A stretch of DNA of 64,000 nucleotides, taken from Hericium rajendrae. Lineage: Eukaryota; Basidiomycota; Agaricomycetes; Russulales; Hericiaceae. The position numbers were made by a program, and so were the translations under genes. Shown piece by piece: positions 56,394 to 64,000 of the stretch. Under the pieces are notes generated by a model. The model did not search any database and was not told the origin of the DNA. It worked only from the letters and a program-made list of their open reading frames with translations. The stretch spans positions 2,542,001 through 2,606,000 of the forward strand of contig CM065880.1 of assembly GCA_033439255.1 (NCBI GenBank), written 5' to 3'. The first letter of the stretch is position 1. Each line of letters starts with the position of its first letter.

Positions 56394-57341
56394 ATGTCTT
56401 CGTCTACAGGTCTGTCCAGCCAAGCTGCACAATCCGCAGCTGCGGCAGAGGCCGTCTCCTCAGATGTGAAGCTTGCTGCTACAGCTGCCCCAAAGGGCAA
56501 AAAGAGAGTGCGAAAGGCAAAACCCGAGGACGATGAAGAAGAATTCAAGGACGCAGAGCCCAAGGCGAGGAAACGTCGTGCTGCGCCGAAGACCAAGAAG
56601 ACGAAGGAGGTATCCGATCCTTCTACATGGCCGCCGTCGACGCTCTCGCAGGATACGACAGTAGGTTTTTTCAACTTGAGCTGTATTTTGCTTGCTCAAT
56701 TTGACTCCGACGCTCTACACAGATTAGCAAGGTGTACGCCAAAGACTGGTATAAGGTCAGCTTCGTTCGTTTGGAGCCTTGCTATGGACCTTTTCAATGC
56801 TATAACTTCAATCCTTACAGCTCAGTGACAAAGACCTGGCACGTCTCAATTTCGAGTCCTTGCGCAATGACAAGGGATATACCATGTATCTCTACAAGGC
56901 AGCCGAAGTCGAACACATCGCATGGGAAAAGTATGGCGGGCCCGAGGGCTTCGAAAAGACGTGCGTTCAATCCATCTTTATTTCCGCTGACTCTGGTCGA
57001 CAACGCACGAATAGGCTCAAGGAGAAGGAAGAGAAATGGAAAGCCAAGCACCCCGGCAAGCGTTTCCCGCGCCCAGACTGGGTAAAAGTGAAGAAGTGCC
57101 GGAAGTGCGGGACCACCATCCGAGAGGATATCACAGTGTTCTTCGCAGGTGCTGTATGCAACACATGCAATCGTAAGGAGTATGTACGCCATTTTTTCTT
57201 GTTCGACCTCTGGGATTTGGACTTTTTGGGCCTTCGCTCTCGCAGATGTCTGATTGTCCTTTCTATAGGGAGGAAGCCATTGCAAGTCGCTCGCGATTAT
57301 ACGATCAATTCGACCCTCTAGAGGGCCAGCTGGATTTCTAG
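56394..57341 (+). CDS. X11: XPA-C-like putative DNA-binding protein with zinc ribbon, type 2
   Basis: Exons 56394-56660, 56723-56755, 56821-56960, 57015-57179 and 57269-57341 sum in frame to 225 aa. Exon 1: KGKKRVRKAKPEDDEEE, KARKRRAAPKTKKTKEV, DPSTWPPSTLSQDTT. Exon 2 (33 nt): ISKVYAKDWYK. Exon 3: LSDKDLARLNF, YTMYLYKAAEVEHIAWEKY, GGPEGFEKT. Exon 4: RLKEKEEKWKAKHPGKRFPR, then CRKCGTTIREDIT..CNTCNRKE. Exon 5: FDPLEGQLDF. With X7 it gives the cleanest picture of the type 2 protein: basic/acidic tail, XPA-like core, charged helix, zinc ribbon, acidic end. Confidence 0.85.
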
Positions 57342-57835
57342 GCCGTTCACTTGGCCATACAGCTCAAATCTTCACTGGTATTTTATGGTATGACTACAGC
57401 ATTGGTATGTATTACAGACTTTATCAATTTGAACTTGAGAGTTACAAAGAAAGTTCAAGAGAGGCAGGGGGAACAGATATCATCGGGGAACTGGACCCTG
57501 CAAGTACGGAGCAAAGCACGAGCGATGTATGTTCTGAGCGTAGATCAAGATAGCACTACTCAGCGGGAAGTGTATTTCCTGTTTCTGATTGTCCCGTACG
57601 TCGCTCGGACCTCACCTTGTATCTTACTTTCGGAGAGCTCGCCGCACATGGGTTCAATGTCTAATGATGAGTCGATCATGTAGACTATATATTGTACAAA
57701 AGATATTCAACGCAGACCAGACATCCTGGGTACAGAAACGAACATACTAGTACGCTGCCGCATAACACAATCCAGGGCACAGGATAAGCAGCAGATAAGG
57801 CAAGAAGATAAGTCAGTATAACGTGTCTCAGCAAC
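57342..57835. other. Intergenic between convergent X11 and DUF6533 gene
   Basis: About 500 bp of 3' flanks. Nothing recognised. Confidence 0.4.
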
Positions 57836-59586
57836 TCAGACCAGCACATCTTGTCGTGATGACAACGCTTCGCTATCCATGAGATGTGCGCGTTGAGGCC
57901 GATCCATGGGTCTCAGGTCGCACAATTCAACCTCCTCAACTTCTTCCACCTTCTCTAGATCATCACCGCCCTCCAATTCAAAAAATGTTCCTCTCAGCTC
58001 ACCTCCGAGATTGCCGACGGAGAGGAAGGTCGAAGCCGTCTGCTGGCTTTCTTCCGCCGTCCTCTTGCGCCAGCGTGTTGCACCGAGATCGGACGAGCTG
58101 CGCCGAGCGCCGAGCGCCATACCAGGATCGCGGGACCCGTCCGACTGGCTTTTCACTTGGCGCAAATTGAGTTGGAGGCGCGCGATCATAATGGCGGTCA
58201 CAATCTGGCTAAAGCTGAGACATGGCAGTAAGCACAGGCAGCACGGCCTACAACCCTTGAAAAAGCTCTACCTTGCTCCCACGGCCTTTAAGTCTTGAGT
58301 AGCACTCTGCGCATATAGGATCCACCCGCGTCGTAAGCGATTTGGCTAGAGTAACCTATGAGTTCGAACTCACGAAATAGATTATGGTGTTCATGAAATT
58401 TGCGCTGAAGATGAGCGCGAAGTATATACTGCCATCGCGGAGGATGACCTGCACAGTACTGTAGAATGAAAAATCAGTAGGATCGATCATGAGGAGCGGG
58501 AGGACAGACCTGCTGTATCCATTTACCGTCCTGTACCGAATGGTTCTCCAGAGTGTAAGAGAGAAGATGCATGAGTCTGTCACGATCGGCGCTGCCCAGA
58601 ATGCTGCGAACCCCTGTGCGCTACCCGTCAGAACACATCCTAAAGTGTTCATGTCAGGCTTCGAGATGTGACTGAATGCCTGATTGTGACATACCCGGAA
58701 AGCCCGGCGGAAGGGGAACAGCTAGGAAAATCAGTGCTCGCACTCGGCTGATGATCAAGGACTGATACTCACGTTCTGAAAAATGCAGCGCCCAACCGGT
58801 AACAACAATTTGACCCGATATGACCAGAAGGAGGAAGGCCAAGACGAACTTATTCCGAAGGTAGAGCGCGTAGATACGGAGGGTCATTATAACTATGGTC
58901 CATGCATGCATGAGTCGTCGATGATACGGAAGGCACGATAAGACTCACGTTCCGCAACTGATGGATTTAGGTTGTAAAGTCGGTTAGAGTGCTAAAGTGT
59001 TGCATCATGGTAAAACCTACCCACAACGAGAGAGAGCGTAGCACCACCATCAAATGGAACATAGCGTCGACACCTAATAGGGATTGTGAGCAGACAAGAC
59101 CTGGCTGCTAGATTGTGAACGAGGACTGACAGCTAGAAACAGAACATCAGGTTCGACTGAGTAAAAAATAATCCTCGTATGGCGCACCGACTCTGACCAA
59201 GTGGTCTCATGAAATTCTAGAGAAAAGTAGATCAGGCAAAATCCACTATTCATTGTCTCGGATACATACCAACTTGAATGATGATAAATTGGCAATGCGT
59301 GATATACCGATTGAGATAAAAAAGCAGGCTTGCGAATGTGAAGGGCTGCGACCAAATTTTGTCGACTTCCTCGGAGAATGTCAACACTAGAGTGGAATCA
59401 AAAAGAAAGGACAAAAATTGGATCGATGATGCGAGCTTACTGTGGTCATATACATACAGAACATATGCTGCAGTTTGAAACTGATAGTTGCCGACGCTTG
59501 TGTATCAAATCGTTAGCGTGGACGGCTCGATAATGAAAGTTGAGTTGAACATACAGGTGGGCGAATGCAGTAGCAGTCGATTCCAT
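57836..59586 (-). CDS. DUF6533-type seven-helix membrane protein
   Basis: Integral membrane protein of a large mushroom family with a receptor-like layout; no ligand is known. Exons start 59586-59555 (MESTATAFAHL), then 59496-59441 and others. Joined exons give the DUF6533 hallmark YVYDHMLTFSEEVDKIWSQP, then LLFYLNRYITHCQFIIIQV. Later hydrophobic segments are IVIMTLRIYALYLRNKFVL, FLLLVISGQIVVTGWAL, GFAAFWAAPIVTDSCIFSLT, YFALIFSANFMNTIIYF and SQIVTAIMIARLQLNLRQV. The C-terminal tail is hydrophilic (SQQTASTFLSVGNLGGEL, then an acidic EGGDDLEKVEEVEEVEL) to the stop at 57836. About eight short introns. The gene looks whole. Confidence 0.85.
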
Positions 59587-61029
59587 TATGCACTGTGAGA
59601 GATATCCTAAACACGACAGATCGAGCTTTATAGGTACATACCAGACGCTGCCGTCACTGCAAAGGCTCAGACTGGTCGCTCGTGGTTCAACGTTAACTCA
59701 ACGACGAGTTGTAGCTCAGATCATCAGCGCTAAGCCGAATCGATGGGAATCAAGGTATCCGAGCATCCGAAGGTTCCAAGCAGGGCATCTGGGTGCACGG
59801 CGCGCTCGATACCGAGGGCCAAGCCATTCACTGGGTTTCTGGAAACACGCAATTTCTGATGTAGTTCGCACCGGCGCAGGGAAAATTGTTCCTAGGTTGA
59901 TGACATCGAACAGCTATTGTTCAGACCACGGCCCTGTTTGCAGGACATGTGAGAGAACTCTGCAGAGTAAAGGAAATTCAGCTGGAAGATGAGCAACATC
60001 CAACACCTACGCCGTGGGTATCATCTTGCTCGACAATAACTCCCGATCATGCGGATGGAGCCGCGCTGTGTGTTTCTTGCGATCACGTTTATACGACCCT
60101 GCCACGATGATGAGTATCAAAAAAATATGAATAGCAGATTCAACATGAGCACTGGACTGTGGGAGGCCATCCCTCTCGATATATCTTCCGCACGGTGTTC
60201 CTGGTGATGGGTTGACCAGTGATGGAAGCCGAGAGCTATGTTCCTCGAGATCTCATCTGACATCCAGGGCCTGCGTTCAAGACATCAGAAGGTAGTGAAC
60301 AGCGTGCTCCAATGGCGCCTGTTTCGTGGGTTCGGTGTTACTCGATATTATCGATATCGACGTTGACGAGTCCTGGTGGCGCCCGAATCACACGCCTTGC
60401 GACATCTAGGCGCTCTGTTTGGAGTCATCAACTCGCCATCGCATTCACAGCTAACCTATCGAGGTCATTTCTTCCCCACATTGGCATCTTCGAAGCTATA
60501 CTATAATTTTCTTCGCTTCCACGATGGGACGTGTTCAACGGTTTTTTCGACAGTTTGATGGTCTTGACGGATTTCTCTTTGACTGTGGTGTGCCAGAGCT
60601 AAGCATAGCCTGACACCAGGCCTTAGCATTAATTCGTTGGCCTTTTCCAACGAAAGTTCGGTAGTCGTCTTTCAGCTCGACTTCAGGCCGTGTTTCAACT
60701 GACGTCCAATTTTGACAGTCGCGCTACGTTGAAGCTCTTAGTCGCTACTATGGCCGGAAACGTGTTGTCGACGCCTTCCGTCACTCCGTGGTACACATGC
60801 GTAAATGGTTCGGGAGCACTGCGCTGTTGATCATCAGCGCTAGATGTGAATGAGCGTGCGAGTGAAGTTTCCTACTCTAGGCTCTAGTTCATCGTTGGCG
60901 TGGTGACTCGTAAGTGGGTGTCTGGTGTCGAGGTCTGTATGCCCACTCTGACTTTTCACTTTGGCGCTGAGGAAATTGCTTTAAATAATTGAATGAATTA
61001 GGTTCTATAAATTAGAATACTAAGTCGCC
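59587..61029. other. Intergenic between divergent DUF6533 and O-methyltransferase genes
   Basis: About 1.44 kb. No gene or repeat end recognised. It must hold both promoters. Confidence 0.4.
61006..61012 (+). promoter_or_regulatory. TATA-like box of the O-methyltransferase gene
   Basis: TATAAAT lies 18-24 nt before the ATG at 61030. If transcription starts about 30 nt downstream, that ATG would be missed and the in-frame ATG at 61090 (MSSNANSAQL) would be the real start. Confidence 0.4.
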
Positions 61030-63145
61030 ATGTTTGCTTGGCTCAAATCCTGCCTCCCATCTGCTCGCTCCCCTCGCTCCCCTCCGGCTATGTCGTCCAA
61101 CGCGAACTCGGCACAACTCACCGCCCTCGCAGATCTCATATCAGACAACGTGAAGACAATAATTGCTCAGTATTCCGCCGCGGGCCGAGCTGTACCAGCT
61201 CTCGATTCAACCATTTCCGACCCATTCGATGCACCGGAGGCCGCACCACCCGCTCTCGCCCAGGCGGTTCGGACGATCGAAGCGGCATGCGCACAGCTCA
61301 CTTACACTGTTGCTAGCCCTGGTCATACTTTAACTAACGTAAGAATTCATGTTTTGCTCAGCACATACATCTGTTAATGTTTCCTATTTTGTACAGAAAA
61401 CCTTTGCAGTAAGCCACTACTTTGCCATGGTACATTGCTCAAACTCACTTGTTCCAGCATTATGAAGTTGCCTGTCTGCTCGTCGTCTGCGATGCGAAGA
61501 TCGCCGACTTGCTTCTCAACAAACCGGAGGGCGTACACGCATCTGAGCTTGCTAAGCAATCAGGAATCGAGGAAGGCAAACTCGGTCGTGTCCTCCGTCT
61601 CCTCGCCACAAAGCATTGCTTCAACGAAGGTCATTTTATTCTCGCCTTTCCTTGCACGCTCACCTCACACCGTTTCAGTTAAGCCCAATGTTTTTGCTAA
61701 CAACCGCCTCAGCATGAAGCTTCTCTCCACTGACCCGGTATCCGGTTTGATTGGTCATGGGTATGCATTATATCTGATGCAAATCGCCGACCAACTAACT
61801 GTCTGTCACTGTATGCAGCGCTGACGAGCTGGCGAGATGCTCTCCGTTCTTGAGCGAAGTGCTCTCTGATCCTGTGACGGCTACATCCTATTCGCCAAAT
61901 GAAACCGCTTTCTTTCGGGCGCATCAATGCGCTATCTTCGACTTCCACAGCACTGTAAGTCTCTAGTATGTGCTCGCAGTATAATTAGTAACTGTCTTCT
62001 TTATACAGCCTGAGGGGAAGAAGCGCAATGACGTATGTCTCGGGAACATCTTGCCAAACGAGCCAATGTCGTTGACATGTCCCTTCTTCAGAGATTCGCC
62101 CGAGCCATGGCTGGCTGGGGCGAAGTCACTGGGGCCGGAAGTCTTCCCAAAGGCGCGCTACCGTCTTGATCATCCCGTGCTCTTAGTTGACATATTACGT
62201 TGATAGTATACCCATGGGCAGCCCTCCCGCAAGGTTCGACCATTTGCGACGTTGGCGGTGGCAATGGACAATTCACTCTCGAACTCATGAAGGCATTCCC
62301 TGGAATCAATGTCATCGTCCAGGACATTCCGACTGTCATCAAACAGGGTAAAGAGGTACCTTTTTCTTGCGGTTGAACTGCTGCAGTGACTCATGATCAT
62401 TCCAGCTGTGGTCCAAAGAGTACCCTACTGCAATACAGAATTCTAAGGTCAAGTTCGTACCATTCAACTTTTTCGAGGACGCGGCCGAACAAGGATGTGA
62501 CTTCTACTATGTAAGGACGATGCAGTATCATAATGGCTCTAGCATTCTAACACTCGAGTTCTTTCTGTAGGTCCGCCATGTCATGTGAGTTCAGTCTTGA
62601 ACCTATCGCGCGGAGGAAGTTCATGAGCCCTAGACACGACTGGCCCGACGTCGAATCACTGAAAATTCTCAATAACGTCCGAAAGGCCATGCGTCCCTCT
62701 AGCAGGCTTCTCATCCGTAAGTCTTATCGTCCCGCTTTCTCTATCCAACGCTCGACAGCCTCTGTCATAGATGAATTTGTACTCCAGCATGTCACCCGCG
62801 ATGATCCCAACCTGGCCATCTTTGATGTGGTGTGTGAGCTCTGCAGTGGAGGTTACGTGACGCTGAACACGCTATTCTAGGCCCCCGCACCGCTCCTGCC
62901 CAACTACGGTGTGGCAAACGTCCGCCGGTACCAACAGGACATCAACATGATGGCTGTGTTCAACAGCAAAGAACGCACGGTCGATCAGTTCATTGATCTG
63001 GGGTAAGTGTTTGCACTACTGTCCGAATCTACGAGTCCCGTTGAACTCGACGTCGTTTCGTTTACGCAGGACTAGTGCGGGTTTCAAGCTTGTCAAGATA
63101 TGGGACTCGGGTGAGACGGCCCTGCTTGAGTTTGCTTTGGCCTGA
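61030..63145 (+). CDS. Class II O-methyltransferase (COMT-like)
   Basis: S-adenosylmethionine-dependent O-methyltransferase, probably acting on a small phenolic or polyketide-type hydroxyl. An N-terminal dimerisation/winged-helix part (QLTALADLISDNVKTII, then HYEVACLLVVCDAKIADLLL, GVHASELAKQSGIEEGKLGR) precedes the SAM-binding motif ICDVGGGNGQFTLELMKAFP and FVPFNFFED. The catalytic His lies in VRHVIHDWPD, assembled from a 14-nt exon and its neighbour. The protein ends LVKIWDSGETALLEFALA, stop at 63143-63145. Around ten introns. The one after SLPK uses a GC donor (GCGCGC) and is needed to give VYPWAALPQGS. The start is the first ATG, but the TATA-like box argues for the ATG at 61090. Confidence 0.88.
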
Positions 63146-64000
63146 GCTGGATTCGACGCACTCGCGAATTCCGAGTGTTTGCTACCGTTCATAGATATTG
63201 CGTTCTTGTCGAATAGACATGTGAATTTTGAATTTAGTGTGCAACGAAGGTTGAGGCCCGAACGTCATCTTGAACTCTGGTACAGAACATTCCGATCCTT
63301 GCAATGTCCAATATTGCAGGATCTAATCACCGATACCACCGTTGCAAATGGCCTGGAACTCCTCACCGGTCCAGCCGTATTCCTTCTGTCGCTCAGCTTG
63401 CGTGACCTCGCCTCATCGCCTGAGAACGCCGCCGTGTGACACCTTGCGCCGCAGCCCTCTCCACGTGAGTAATCTCACCAGATTGGCGTCGTTCGCGTGC
63501 GGGAATTAGGTCTGGGATCTGGCGTATCAACTCTCAAAGAGACACGAACGGAGCGTCATCGTACGGAGCTGGAAGGAGACATATGGATAAGAGAGCTGTC
63601 AGTCCAAAAGAAAAGACGCAGAGACGCACTACATGGATCTGATTGAGGCTCAGCCGAGTAAGGCGAGCTTGAGATAGTCGGCTCCTGAGCGAAAGCATTT
63701 CCTGCAGACATTTTTTGCCAGCATATTGTTGAACGGTAGGGATTGGATCAAACCCATGCCAGCCCAGGCCCTTTGTATGCCGTGCCCGCAGATAGTCCCG
63801 TACCATGACACAAATTAATGAAACGCCTAGGAAAGACATTGGTCTAGCCACCGCATGGCGCCGTCGTGACTCTCTGTATCTAGGAGGCCGAAATGGACAA
63901 TTGGCCATCTGATTCGTTGGATAGAAAGTGGGAGAATGCGCGGAGCATCAGGATGGCAACACAATAGTATACAGACTGACCAGTGTTATGATATAGCCCT
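63146..64000. other. Right-hand end of the window, no confident gene
   Basis: About 850 bp. A minus-strand frame at 63534-63908 (MANCPFRPPRYRESRRRHAV..) has one hydrophobic stretch near its end (FGLTALLSICLLP) and no recognised domain; it could be a partial gene continuing outside, but I cannot support it. Confidence 0.35.

Noticed and set aside
9697-57341. Idea that one X gene is the true XPA/RAD14 repair gene
   Set aside because: None has the zinc finger before the core, and all share the family-specific DPSTWP exon.
9697-57341. Idea that the X genes are parts of a transposon
   Set aside because: I found no transposase or recombinase, no shared terminal repeats and no target duplications around them; each has five to six introns and its own flanks.
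1-64000. tRNA, rRNA, CRISPR arrays, centromere or telomere repeats, retroelements
   Set aside because: Looked for by eye (tRNA B-box-like words, tandem arrays, reverse-transcriptase motifs); none found, though small RNA genes could be missed without a covariance search.

Overview
The window reads as nuclear DNA of a basidiomycete fungus, most likely an Agaricomycete. The protein genes are cut by many short introns of about 45-60 nt with GT..AG (a few GC..AG) ends. Several families typical of mushroom-forming fungi are present: a FunK1-type kinase, a DUF6533 seven-helix membrane protein, a BTB protein and an F-box/leucine-rich protein. I saw no rRNA, tRNA, CRISPR array, retroelement or virus-like element. 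All family assignments come from reading translated exons and from memory of the families; no database was searched.

Layout. 1-9 kb: condensin SMC2 (-), a microsomal-type epoxide hydrolase (-) and a NUF2 kinetochore gene (+) carrying two in-frame stops. 9.7-17.4 kb (accessory): two members of a repeated gene family (X1, X2), an F-box gene split by a 663-bp TA-flanked inverted-repeat element, and a decayed FunK1-like kinase. 17.5-31.4 kb (mostly housekeeping): a biotin-pathway BioF-like enzyme ending in the peroxisomal signal SKL, a BTB protein, MON1, a CoA-transferase of family III, a two-finger C2H2 transcription factor and a bHLH-like protein. 31.6-45.0 kb (accessory): family members X3-X8, two paralogous short genes (D and F) and a 747-bp element with 11-bp target duplications. 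45.1-50.7 kb: a GEA/GBF1-type Sec7 ARF exchange factor (-). 52.4-57.4 kb: family members X9-X11. 57.8-63.2 kb: a DUF6533 receptor-like protein (-) and a class II O-methyltransferase (+).

The most unusual content is the X family: ten complete genes and one broken one, in two main blocks plus a pair. They share one gene architecture: a fast-changing, charged, nuclear-type first exon ending in a DPSTWPxSxL-like motif, an exon of exactly 33 nt, a third exon with an [M/I]xLYxxxxVExxAWxKxGGPxG core, then a short tail that often holds a zinc-ribbon-like pair of CxxC motifs. The second and third exons resemble the C-terminal DNA-binding domain of the repair protein XPA/Rad14, but none has the zinc finger that precedes that domain in true XPA. 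Several members also carry SUMO-acceptor motifs or a SUMO-interacting motif. I infer a local expansion of XPA-like DNA-binding proteins whose role is unknown to me.
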